64,000 nucleotides of DNA, taken from the NCBI GenBank assembly GCA_016708845.1, contig JADJFB010000002.1, forward strand, positions 248,001 to 312,000, written 5' to 3'. Position numbers and translations under genes: made by a program. Shown here in pieces: positions 26,503 to 35,581 of the stretch; position 1 is the stretch's first letter; each line of letters begins with the position of its first letter. Origin of the DNA: Bacteroidota bacterium (GTDB taxonomy: Bacteria > Bacteroidota > Bacteroidia > B-17B0 > Aurantibacillaceae). Below the pieces are notes generated by a model that worked only from the letters and a program-made list of their open reading frames with translations, was not told the DNA's origin and made no database searches.

Positions 26503-28532
26503 CTAACGAATAATCGTTAAATGTCCTTTTAGTTGAATGTACTCGCCACGAGCATTTTTGTATTCAATTAAATACACATAAACATCATCCGTTGCAGCAT
26601 CGCCTGTCCAACCTTCGGTGTCGCTTTGAGTCTCAAAAATTTTAACGCCATATCGGTTAAACACCATCACTTTATAATCTGTTTTTTCAACATATTGTGC
26701 CACTGGTAACCAAACGCTATTTAGTCCTTTTGGTGCAAAAGCATTAGGCACAAATACACTCACCTCAACATAAGCATCGGCAGGATTTGATTTTGCTTTA
26801 TCCATAAAGCCATAAATGTTTCCTGCTCCTTCAACCGCTTCCACATAATAGGTGAATTTGCCTTGTGCGCTTACAAAATCTTGAACATTATCAATATACG
26901 TTTTAGTGCCAACGGGTACATTACTAATTGGTGTTGGATCAAAAACTCCATTTACAGCTCTATAAATATTAAAAGAAGCAACTCCTCCGCTCCATTTAGT
27001 ATAATCGTCCCAAGTCAACGTATTATTAAAAATATTTTCTTTATCGTTGCTTACATGCAGCACAACCGACTTAGAAGTATCACTCCAAACACCAGGATTA
27101 TTACAATCATCTGCTGCTTGTATTTTATAGTAATAGTTTTTTCAAGCGTTTTTACATTAACATCAGTATATGTTTGAGGCATTAAGGTCGAAGAAGCGAC
27201 AAAGGCTAATTTGGTAAAATTAACACCGTCTTCTGATTTGTAAATATTACATCCTTTAAATGGATTAGTTAAATCAACGGTATATGTAATTTCCATTTGC
27301 TTGCTGCCTGTATTTACACTTACAGAATTTATATAAACATAGCTTGGACCTGGTAAACCTGTTGCGGTAAAACAAGTTGTATTAGAACTCGCTGTAATGG
27401 TTAAATCATTGTTTCGAACTCTAACAAAATAACAATACACATCTCCAGGATTTAAACCTACATGTGAAAAAGAAGTACCAGTTGATGAACCAACTATAGC
27501 GAAAGTTCCTCCGTTTACAGAACAATACAAATCATACTTCAAAATACCCTTTGGCAAATTAGAATATGGAGTCCAAGCTAAACTAGCGGTTCGGGAACAT
27601 AAATCATAAACTGGTGCAGTTAAAAATATTGTATTATAGGTTACACTTGGTATTGCATAATTACCACAGCTATCAACTGGAGATATACAATAACCTAAAG
27701 ACGAACTACCTGTTGAAGCGCCAAGCACAGTATATGTTGTATTATTATAACCTTGAATAGTATCTATACCATTCAATGAGGATCCATTTACTTCAAAAAT
27801 TACATAACTATCTACATCTAAGCTTGAAGAAGGTTGCCAACCCATTACTACTTGTCCAGAAGCATTAACAGATACAGAATCTACTATAATAATAGGTGGA
27901 GGTTGAATATTTTTACAAGTATCTCCTTTTATATTGGATACAGAAGTACATCCTGAAGCATCAGAAATTTCGACTTTATAATTGTAAAATACTTTACAAC
28001 GGTAAATCGTGTCTTTGTAATTTAATTTATTACCAGTGTATATAGTTGTCCATGTACCTGTTGGATACTCTCTTGAAAGTGTATAAGTTGAAGAGGATGT
28101 TAGCAATAAAGGCGTATGCATCGCATTCCAATTTAGACTAGCAACTCCATTAACACTTGCTCCAGTCATATTTAAAAATATAGACTTTAATGTATCTGAA
28201 GGAGTAGACGTTGCTGTTCCAGCACTGCTAATGGTTACCACATAATAGTAATAAGATTGTGAACTGGTATTAGATGGAGCATGAACGAAAGTGGTTTGTG
28301 CGTATGAATTAACCGTACCAGCTAAACTAAATCCAACGCCCGTAGGAGATGTCCAAATTTGATATTGAGTAAATAATCCTCCTTGGTCTGGCGGAATAAT
28401 CCACGACAATGTAGTACTAGTTGGCGAAGTAACCGAAACACATCTTAAAATAGGCGCGGCAACTTGAGCATTTATCTTAGAAAAGAAAAATACATTAAAA
28501 ACCAATAAAAAATATAAAAGTCTTATTTTCAA
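26503..28532 (-). CDS. Secreted fibronectin-III repeat protein with T9SS/gliding-motility C-terminal domain, one frameshift
   Basis: The signal peptide MKIRLLYFLLVFNVFFFSKINA is followed by about five FN3-like repeats (each with a T-T/S-L-S/N-W-...P motif, for example TTLSWIIPPDQGG). The end is a C-terminal sorting domain: VFVPNAFAPKGLNSVWLPV, then YKVMVFNRYGVKIFET, TEGWTGDA and a final GHLTIIR. This is the type B sorting domain recognised by the type IX secretion system, so the protein is exported to the surface or medium. The frame shifts in the T6 run 27137-27142. Adding one A on the minus strand gives K-T-Y-Y-Y-K-I-Q-A and a protein of about 676 aa. Confidence 0.88.
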
Positions 28533-28652
28533 AAAATGTAACTAAGCAATTGTTGTTCAATTACAAAGGAACGAAAATCTAACCGTTTTAGTGTGTAAAA
28601 AACATAAAACTATTAAAACAGCTATTTTAATGAGTAAGTCTTAAAAAAACGA

Positions 28653-28660
28653 TATTTTTG
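28653..28660 (+). promoter_or_regulatory. -7 promoter element of the thiolase operon
   Basis: TATTTTTG fits TAnnTTTG and lies 20 bases upstream of the chosen ATG at 28681. This supports that start over an in-frame codon at 28660 that would overlap the element. Confidence 0.5.
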
Positions 28661-28680
28661 TGCTACTAAACTTAACCACT

Positions 28681-29886
28681 ATGCAACAAGCTTATATTAT
28701 AAATGGCGTTAGAACAGCCATCGGAAATTTTGGAGGAACGCTTTCAACTGTTCGTACAGATGATTTAGCAACCTTAGTTTTAAAAGAATTAATGGTAAAA
28801 AATCCGTCGGTTGATTTTAGTAAAGTGGTAGATGTAATTATGGGTTGCGCTAACCAAGCTGGTGAAGATAATCGCAATGTGGCTCGTATGGCTTCTTTAA
28901 TGGCTGGCTTACCAATCACTGTTCCAGGTCAGACAGTAAATCGTTTATGTGCATCTGGCTTAAGTGCTACCGTTGATGCAGCGAGATATATACAATTAGG
29001 CGAAGCCGATTTAATGATTTCTTCGGGAGTTGAAAACATGACTCGTGGTCCTTTGGTTATGAGTAAAGCAAGTTCAGCTTTTGGGCGCGACCAACAATTA
29101 TTTGATAGTAGCTTTGGATGGAGATTTATCAATCCAAAATTAAAAGAACAATATGGCGTTGACGCCATGGGAGAAACTGCTGAAAATGTAGCAGAATTGC
29201 ACAAAATTAGTCGTGAAGACCAAGATGCATTTGCATTATGGAGTCAGCAAAAAGCAGCAAAAGCAATAGCAGCTGGACGTTTTGAAAAAGAAATTGTAGC
29301 AGTAGAAATTCCTCAGAAAAAAGGAGATGCTTTAATTTTTAAAACAGATGAATTCGCTAAAACAAATACAACAATAGAAGGATTACAAAAATTAAAAGCA
29401 TCATTTCGCAAAGATGGGACAGTTACAGCTGGCAACGCATCTGGATTAAACGATGGAGCAGCGGCTATTTTATTAGCAAGCGAAAATGCTATAAAATCCT
29501 ATAACCTAAAACCATTAGCGCGCATTGTGAGCAGTGCTGTTGTTGGTGTAGAACCTCGCATTATGGGATTAGGGCCTGTAGAAGCAGCTAACTTAGCCTT
29601 AAAAAAAGCTGGCTTAACATGGAATGATATTGATATTATTGAATTAAACGAAGCTTTTGCAGCGCAAGCATTAGGCTGTACTCGTCAATGGAAATTAGAT
29701 GATAAAGATCCTCGTATCAATCCAAATGGTGGCGCTATTGCTTTAGGTCATCCATTAGGAATGAGTGGTGCCCGTATTATCAATTCAGCCGCCATCGAAT
29801 TAAATCTTCAAAACAAAAAATACGCCTTAGCTACGATGTGTATTGGTGTTGGACAAGGTTATGCGGCTATTATTGAGAGAGCTTAA
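28681..29886 (+). CDS. Thiolase (acetyl-CoA acyltransferase)
   Basis: The protein has about 401 aa, starting MQQAYIINGVRTAIGNFGG. It carries the three thiolase active-site signatures: VNRLCASGLSA with the acyl-accepting Cys, GGAIALGHPLGMSGARI with the catalytic His, and TMCIGVGQGYA with the second Cys. Both degradative and beta-ketoadipyl-CoA thiolases share these, so the precise substrate is open. Fatty-acid beta-oxidation is likely. The stop codon overlaps the ATG of the cysteine desulfurase (TAATG). Confidence 0.92.
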   Translation: MQQAYIINGVRTAIGNFGGTLSTVRTDDLATLVLKELMVKNPSVDFSKVVDVIMGCANQAGEDNRNVARMASLMAGLPITVPGQTVNRLCASGLSATVDAARYIQLGEADLMISSGVENMTRGPLVMSKASSAFGRDQQLFDSSFGWRFINPKLKEQYGVDAMGETAENVAELHKISREDQDAFALWSQQKAAKAIAAGRFEKEIVAVEIPQKKGDALIFKTDEFAKTNTTIEGLQKLKASFRKDGTVTAGNASGLNDGAAAILLASENAIKSYNLKPLARIVSSAVVGVEPRIMGLGPVEAANLALKKAGLTWNDIDIIELNEAFAAQALGCTRQWKLDDKDPRINPNGGAIALGHPLGMSGARIINSAAIELNLQNKKYALATMCIGVGQGYAAIIERA

Positions 29887-31016
29887 TGATCTATTTAGAT
29901 TATAACTCCACTACCCCAGTTGATGAAAGAGTGTTAGCTGAAATGCTTCCTTTTTTTACTGAACATTTTGGTAATGCCTCTAGCAATACACATACTTTAG
30001 GTTGGTATGCTCAAGGTGCTATTGAAAAAGCGCGACAACAAGTAGCCAATTTTATTGGCGCAGAAAGTTCTGAAATCATCTTTACTTCAGGAGCTACCGA
30101 AGCTATCAATATGGCTTTAAAAGGAGTTTTTGAAGCATACCAATCAAAAGGCAATCATATCATTACATGTAAAACCGAACATAAAGCGGTTTTAGATACT
30201 TGCGCTTATTTAGAAGAAAAAGGGGCAATTGTCACTTATCTGAATGTGGATAGAGAAGGACGCATTGATTTGGATGAACTCAAAGAAAGCTTTACCGATA
30301 AAACCATTATAGTAGCAATTATGGCTGCTAATAACGAAACAGGAGTTTTACAAGATTTAGAAAAAATTGCAGAAATAACGCACCAGCATGAAGCTATCTT
30401 TTTTAGTGACACCACCCAAATGGCGGGTAAATTGGCTATTGATGTGAATGAAATGGGATTAGATATGTGTTGTATTTCGGCACATAAACTATACGGACCA
30501 AAAGGTGCTGGCGCATTATATGTTCGTCGTAAAAACCCAAGAGTCAATTTAATTGCTTTGTTTCATGGTGGCGGTCACGAAAACAATAAACGAAGCGGTA
30601 CTTTAAATGTTACTGGAATTGTTGGTTTAGGAAAAGCCTGTGAAATTGCAAAAAGCGATTTTTGGGATGACAATATGAATATCTCAAAAATGAGAGGTTA
30701 TCTAGAGCATCAATTACTTGAGATACCTGACTTAAGAATCAACGGGTCAACACGTTATAGACTCTACAACACCTCCAATTTATATTTCCCAAAACTAAAA
30801 GATGGCAGTACTGTTTTTCCACATATTAAAAACCAATATGCTGTTTCTTTAGGTTCAGCTTGTGCTTCAGCTAATGCCGAACCTTCTCATGTTTTAATGG
30901 CAATGGGATTAGAAAAAGAGGAATCTGAAAACTGCATCCGCTTCTCATTTGGTAAAAAAAGCCAAAAAGAGGAAGTTGAAAAATTAGCTGAATTAATCTT
31001 GTCGCTTTATAAATAG
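29886..31016 (+). CDS. Cysteine desulfurase, NifS/IscS type
   Basis: The 376-aa PLP enzyme starts MIYLDYNSTTPVDERVL, the IscS N-terminal signature. It has TSGATEAINMALKG, the PLP Lys in SAHKLYGPKGAGALYVRR, RSGTLNVTGIVGLG and the sulfur-carrying Cys in SLGSACASANAEPSHVL. It mobilises sulfur from cysteine for Fe-S clusters or thiolated cofactors. It is translationally coupled to the thiolase gene by a one-base overlap, an unusual partner for this enzyme. No iscU or other cluster-assembly gene is nearby. Confidence 0.93.
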   Translation: MIYLDYNSTTPVDERVLAEMLPFFTEHFGNASSNTHTLGWYAQGAIEKARQQVANFIGAESSEIIFTSGATEAINMALKGVFEAYQSKGNHIITCKTEHKAVLDTCAYLEEKGAIVTYLNVDREGRIDLDELKESFTDKTIIVAIMAANNETGVLQDLEKIAEITHQHEAIFFSDTTQMAGKLAIDVNEMGLDMCCISAHKLYGPKGAGALYVRRKNPRVNLIALFHGGGHENNKRSGTLNVTGIVGLGKACEIAKSDFWDDNMNISKMRGYLEHQLLEIPDLRINGSTRYRLYNTSNLYFPKLKDGSTVFPHIKNQYAVSLGSACASANAEPSHVLMAMGLEKEESENCIRFSFGKKSQKEEVEKLAELILSLYK

Positions 31017-31066
31017 CTTTCCTCTCAGAAATTAGTCTTTACATCCCCTAAAACGAATTACAAACT

Positions 31067-31093
31067 TTAAATTGTTCATTATTAACAATTTAA
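31067..31093. promoter_or_regulatory. Palindrome upstream of the desaturase promoter
   Basis: TTAAATTGTT-CATTATT-AACAATTTAA is a perfect 10-bp inverted repeat with a 7-base centre. It ends five bases before the putative -33 element of the desaturase gene. It could be an operator. As a terminator for the desulfurase gene it would be weak because it is so AT-rich. Confidence 0.4.
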
Positions 31094-31097
31094 GAAT

Positions 31098-31129
31098 TTT
31101 GACTTTTGACGTTTTATAGCTTACCTTTG
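31098..31129 (+). promoter_or_regulatory. Desaturase promoter
   Basis: TTTG at 31098-31101 and TACCTTTG at 31122-31129 are separated by 20 bases and lie 26 bases upstream of the ATG at 31156. Confidence 0.6.
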
Positions 31130-31155
31130 ACACACTAACACAAAAACAACAACAA

Positions 31156-32127
31156 ATGAGTACCCAACAAATCAGATTCAACAACGCAAACCGTTCCTTT
31201 TACAACACCGCAAAAAAACGAGTAGACGATTACTTCAAAGAAAACAACCTTTCACGTTATGGAAACGCTCAAATGGTAATAAAATCCATTTTTATGTTTG
31301 CCCTATATTTTACACCTTTCATTTTACTGATATTCAATGTATTCGATAATTTATGGTTGCAATCCTTATTATGTGTACTTATGGGTTTTGGGATGAGTGG
31401 TATTGGTCTATCAATTATGCATGATGCCAACCACGGTTCTTATGCTCGTAATGCTAAATTAAATGCTTTGATGTGTCGTAGTATGAATTTCATTGGCGGT
31501 AGTTCTATTAACTGGCAATTACAACACAATACGCTTCACCACACTTATACTAACATTCACGATCATGATGAGGATATTGCTCCTCCAGGATTCTTAAGAT
31601 TTGACCCACATGCAGAATACAAGAAAATTCATAAATATCAGTTTTTATATGCTTGGTTCTTTTATGGTTTAATGACAATTATGTGGGCAACGACTAAAGA
31701 TTTCCAGCAATTAGCTCGTTATGAGCGTATGGGGTTATTAGTGACAAAAAAAACCACTTTCCGAAAACAATTAATTTTATTAATTCTTAATAAATTATTC
31801 TATTTAGGATATAGTTTAGTTCTTCCTTTATTAGTAATGGAAAATCCATGGTATCAAATTATAATAGGCTGGTCAATTATGCATTTTACATGCGGACTAA
31901 TCTTAGCATTAATTTTCCAACCAGCTCATGTAGTAGATTTAACAGAATTCCCTTTACCAGATTCAAATGGAAATATGGCTGATGATTGGGCGGCACATCA
32001 ATTAAAAACAACCACTAACTTTGCTCAAAAAAGCTGGGCTTTTTCAAAAAAGACATTTGTTGGAGCATTAGCTGCTCATGCCAAATTGCTTTATTTATTA
32101 GGGCAACCTACTCCTAAAATGGCTTAG
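31156..32127 (+). CDS. Membrane fatty-acid desaturase lacking the third histidine box
   Basis: The 323-aa protein starts like Bacteroidota acyl-CoA/acyl-lipid desaturases. It has His box one, HDANHG (residues 89-94), and His box two, QHNTLHH (123-129), then the IFQPAHVVDLTEFPLP and TTTNFA segments. Family members continue with ...FSWFxGGLNxQxEHHLFP...ISxIV... before a KTFxxAL ending. Here AQKSWAFS joins directly to KKTFVGALAAHAKLLY. About 43-45 residues, including the iron-binding QxEHH box, are missing in frame; members are normally about 365 aa. The enzyme would be inactive unless the junction is an assembly collapse. A 9-base direct repeat lies at the junction (32025-32033 and 32044-32052). 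Confidence 0.88.
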   Translation: MSTQQIRFNNANRSFYNTAKKRVDDYFKENNLSRYGNAQMVIKSIFMFALYFTPFILLIFNVFDNLWLQSLLCVLMGFGMSGIGLSIMHDANHGSYARNAKLNALMCRSMNFIGGSSINWQLQHNTLHHTYTNIHDHDEDIAPPGFLRFDPHAEYKKIHKYQFLYAWFFYGLMTIMWATTKDFQQLARYERMGLLVTKKTTFRKQLILLILNKLFYLGYSLVLPLLVMENPWYQIIIGWSIMHFTCGLILALIFQPAHVVDLTEFPLPDSNGNMADDWAAHQLKTTTNFAQKSWAFSKKTFVGALAAHAKLLYLLGQPTPKMA

Positions 32128-32146
32128 TACTTAACAAAGCTTTGTT

Positions 32147-32178
32147 TAAAATGCAGACCTAATCAGTCTGCATTTTTT
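32147..32178 (+). terminator. Intrinsic terminator after the desaturase gene
   Basis: AATGCAGAC-CTAATCA-GTCTGCATT is a 9-bp stem with A-rich left and T6 right flanks, 20 bases after the stop codon. Confidence 0.88.
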
Positions 32179-32220
32179 GTTTAAAAACACGTACTTCGTA
32201 TAAATAAAAACAGTTCAATT

Positions 32221-33588
32221 ATGCGCGTTCATTTAATTGCAATAGGCGGAAGTGCCATGCACAATATGGCTTTGGCTCTGCACCAAAAAGGCTTTAAGGT
32301 TACTGGTAGCGATGATGAAATAAACGAACCGTCAAAAACTCGTTTAAAAAACGCTGGTATTTTGCCAACTGAAATTGGTTGGTTTTCCGAAAAAATAACC
32401 TCTGATATTGATGCTGTTATCTTAGGAATGCATGCACGAGAAGATAATCCTGAATTAATAAAAGCTAAAGAATTGGGTTTAAAAGTATATTCTTATCCCG
32501 AATATATCTATGAAGCTACAAAAGATAAAACACGTGTGGTAATCGGTGGTAGTCATGGAAAAACGACTATTACCGCTATGATTTTACATGTGCTGCATTA
32601 CAATAAAATGGATACAGATTATTTAGTTGGTGCTCAATTAGAAGGATTTGACACAATGGTTAAATTAACCTCAGATGCTCCCATTGCTATTATTGAAGGC
32701 GACGAATATTTAGCATCTCCAATTGATAGACGACCAAAATTTCATTTATATAAACCAAATATTGCAATCTTAAGTGGCATTGCTTGGGATCATATCAATG
32801 TATTTCCAACCTTCGAAAATTATGTGAATCAGTTTGAAAAATTTGTTGATTTAATTGAACCAAATGGTAGTTTAATTTATTGTAACGAAGATATAGAATT
32901 ACAAAAAGTAGCAGCTAATTCCGGTTTATCAAACAACATTACTAAAATCCCCTATTCTATTCCAAAACATCGAATAGAAAATGGAACTACCATTCTAGAG
33001 GACAATAAACAAGATATTCCCTTGCAAATATTCGGAAACCATAATTTAATGAACTTAAATGGAGCTCATTTGGTATGTAATAAATTAGGCTTAACTGATA
33101 CTCAATTTTACGAAGCTATTCAATCATTTAAAGGAGCGGCAAAACGTTTAGAACTAGTTTATAAAACCGATAACTTTGCTTTTTATAAAGATTTTGCTCA
33201 TTCTCCATCTAAATTAAAAGCTACTACACAAGCCACTAAACAGCAATTTACCAATCGTAAGATTTTAGCATGTATGGAATTGCACACCTTTAGTAGCTTA
33301 AACGAAACCTTTTTAGCAGAATATGATGGTGCTATGAATGATGCTGATGAAGCTATTGTTTATTTTAATCCTCATACCATTGCACATAAAAAGCTAAAAC
33401 CTATTACCGAAGAACAAGTGCTCAATTACTTTAATCGAAAAGATTTAAAAGTTTTTACGGATAGTAACATTTTAGTAACTTATCTTAAAACTAAATCATT
33501 AAAAAACCACGTACTTTTGATGATGAGTTCGGGTAACTTTGATGGCATTGATTTTAAACAATTATCAACAGAACTAAACCTGAATTAA
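32221..33588 (+). CDS. mpl: UDP-MurNAc:L-Ala-gamma-D-Glu-meso-DAP ligase
   Basis: The 455-aa Mur-ligase-family protein starts MRVHLIAIGGSAMHNMALAL. The P-loop is VIGGSHGKTTITAMIL and the central signature is EGDEYLASPIDRRPKFHLYK. DFAHSPSKLKATTQA follows in the C-terminal domain. These are the Mpl rather than MurC forms. The enzyme reattaches recycled murein tripeptide to UDP-MurNAc in the cytoplasm. The glycosyltransferase gene follows after four bases. Confidence 0.94.
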   Translation: MRVHLIAIGGSAMHNMALALHQKGFKVTGSDDEINEPSKTRLKNAGILPTEIGWFSEKITSDIDAVILGMHAREDNPELIKAKELGLKVYSYPEYIYEATKDKTRVVIGGSHGKTTITAMILHVLHYNKMDTDYLVGAQLEGFDTMVKLTSDAPIAIIEGDEYLASPIDRRPKFHLYKPNIAILSGIAWDHINVFPTFENYVNQFEKFVDLIEPNGSLIYCNEDIELQKVAANSGLSNNITKIPYSIPKHRIENGTTILEDNKQDIPLQIFGNHNLMNLNGAHLVCNKLGLTDTQFYEAIQSFKGAAKRLELVYKTDNFAFYKDFAHSPSKLKATTQATKQQFTNRKILACMELHTFSSLNETFLAEYDGAMNDADEAIVYFNPHTIAHKKLKPITEEQVLNYFNRKDLKVFTDSNILVTYLKTKSLKNHVLLMMSSGNFDGIDFKQLSTELNLN

Positions 33589-33592
33589 TATT

Positions 33593-34774
33593 TTGATTAA
33601 AGTACTACGTATCATTAACCGCTTTAACATTGGCGGAATTACATATAATGTTAGTTATCTTTCTAAATATTTAGAAGACGATTTTGAAACACTTTTAGTT
33701 GGCGGTCCCGAGGAAGAAGGTGAAGACAGTTCCTTGTATATACCTGAAGGTTTAGGATTAAAGCCAAGAGTTTTACACGAATTTCAAAGGGAAATTAATT
33801 TAAAAAGCGATTATAAAGCTTATAAAGAAATTAAAAAAATAATACGAGAATTTAAGCCTGATATCGTTCACACACATGCTTCAAAAGCTGGAGCAATTGG
33901 ACGTTTAGCAGCCATAGACTGTAATGTTCCTATTATTGTTCATACATTTCATGGACATGTTTTCCATTCTTATTTTGGTAAATTGAAAACTGCTTTTTAC
34001 AAAACCATAGAAAGGTATTTAGCAAAACATTCAACGGCGATTGTTGCCATCAGTAATAAACAAAAGCAAGAATTGTCGGAAACCTTTGAAATTGCACCTA
34101 AAAATAAAATTCATGTAGTTCCTTTAGGTTTTGATTTAACTAAGTTTACTTTAAATAAAGAATCAAACCGAAAAGAGTTTAGAGAGAAATATAACTTAAA
34201 CGGTGACCAACTTGCTATAGGTATTATCGGAAGATTAGCGCCTATTAAAAACCATAGTTTGTTTATAGAATCTATTGCTCACCTAAAGCATAAAGAAATT
34301 ACCAATTTTAAAGCCTTTATTATTGGCGATGGAGATACGCGAGATACAATTGTAGAAGCATGTAAGCAGTTTAATGTATCTTGGTCAAATAGTCCAAGCG
34401 ATAATGTAGATGTTATTTTCACCTCATGGATTACTAATGTTGAATGGGCATTGCATGGTTTAGATATTGTAACTTTAACTTCTTTAAATGAAGGAACACC
34501 CGTTAGTATTATTGAGGCTCAAGCAGCAGGAAAATATGTGGTTTCAACCAATGTGGGCGGAATTGAAGACGTTTTACATCCAGAATGCGGTTTATTATCT
34601 GAAATAACCGATAAAACTTCGTTTTTCGATAATTTATATAAAGCTTGTACTCAAAAAGAGCAATTACAAAATTCGGCTGAAAAAGGCGAAAAATGGGCAC
34701 TTTCTAAGTTTAGTTATATGCGTTTAGTTGATGATATGAGACAATTATATACTCAATTATTAAAAAGCGCATGA
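33593..34774 (+). CDS. GT4-family glycosyltransferase
   Basis: The 393-aa GT-B fold protein begins MIKVLRIINRFNIGGITYNV. It has HTHASKAGAIGRLAA and HTFHGHVFHSYFG in the N-terminal lobe, and IGIIGRLAPIKNHSLFIESI plus NEGTPVSIIEAQAAGKYVVS in the nucleotide-sugar lobe, with the family E-x7-E. The start is TTG at 33593; no ATG is available upstream, so a substitution or rare start is possible. It opens the polysaccharide gene group and likely adds a sugar to a lipid-linked intermediate. Confidence 0.9.
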   Translation: MIKVLRIINRFNIGGITYNVSYLSKYLEDDFETLLVGGPEEEGEDSSLYIPEGLGLKPRVLHEFQREINLKSDYKAYKEIKKIIREFKPDIVHTHASKAGAIGRLAAIDCNVPIIVHTFHGHVFHSYFGKLKTAFYKTIERYLAKHSTAIVAISNKQKQELSETFEIAPKNKIHVVPLGFDLTKFTLNKESNRKEFREKYNLNGDQLAIGIIGRLAPIKNHSLFIESIAHLKHKEITNFKAFIIGDGDTRDTIVEACKQFNVSWSNSPSDNVDVIFTSWITNVEWALHGLDIVTLTSLNEGTPVSIIEAQAAGKYVVSTNVGGIEDVLHPECGLLSEITDKTSFFDNLYKACTQKEQLQNSAEKGEKWALSKFSYMRLVDDMRQLYTQLLKSA

Positions 34775-34776
34775 TT

Positions 34777-34806
34777 TTTGATATTAAGGGATAAATTCTA
34801 ACTTTG
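34777..34806 (+). promoter_or_regulatory. Promoter of the polysaccharide export operon
   Basis: TTTG at 34777-34780 and TAACTTTG at 34799-34806 are 18 bases apart, a textbook Bacteroidota arrangement. It lies 17 bases upstream of the wza-like start and immediately after the glycosyltransferase stop codon. Confidence 0.75.
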
Positions 34807-34823
34807 TGATATAATATATAACT

Positions 34824-35581
34824 ATGCGTTTTTCAAATATTTCCTTTTATTATCAATAGCATTCTGGTTTTCTTCTTGTAAGATATTTCGTTCAAACTTA
34901 ATGCTTAAAACGCCTAAAGATTACACATATGATAAAATAGCAGACTCTTTATCAAAACAAGATTATAAAATTGATGCAAATGACCTTGTAAATATTAGAA
35001 TTTTTGCAAATGACGGTTTTAAAATTGTCGATTTAGCAACCTCTACACAAATGACCCGTTTTATTGAATTAGATTACGTAGTTAATATGGATGGAACTGC
35101 TAAACTACCACTTGTAGGAAGAGTAAAATTAGCAGGATTAAGCGTAAGAGAAGCTACCGAATATTTAGAACAAATTTATGCTGATTATTATGTAAAACCC
35201 TTTGTTTTTATGACAGTAACCAACAAACGAGTTATTGTATTCCCTGGAAATGGAGGAACTGCTAGAGTTTTAAATCTAACAAATAATAATACTACCGTTA
35301 TTGAAGCATTAGCGTTAACTGGAGGTATTTCGGAAGATGGAAAAGCCTATAAAGTTAAATTAATAAGGAATCAAGAAAACCAAAAAACTAAAGTTTATTT
35401 AATGGATCTTTCGAAAATTGATGGTATAGCTGTTGGTAACACAGTTGTATTAGCACATGATATTATTTACGTTGAACCACGCTACCGATTTGCAAGAACA
35501 TTAGTGGCAGAAATAACACCAATAGTGTCTTTAATTAGCACGACGTTTTTACTTTATACCCTAGTTGGAAGAGTAAAATGA
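34824..35581 (+). CDS. Polysaccharide export lipoprotein (Wza-like), one frameshift
   Basis: From 34901 the frame is open (227 aa). The same frame reads upstream through a signal peptide (YFLLLSIAFWFSSC) with a lipobox Cys. The ATG at 34824 joins it if one T is added to the run 34829-34833, giving M-R-F-F-K-Y-F. The body has a Poly_export domain (KIDANDLVNIRIFAND, NMDGTAKLPLVGRVKLAG) and a SLBB-like segment (ALALTGGISEDGKAYKVKLI). It ends with a membrane-spanning segment near the C terminus. It would form the outer-membrane channel for the exported glycan. Its last four bases overlap the Wzc-like gene. Confidence 0.88.
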
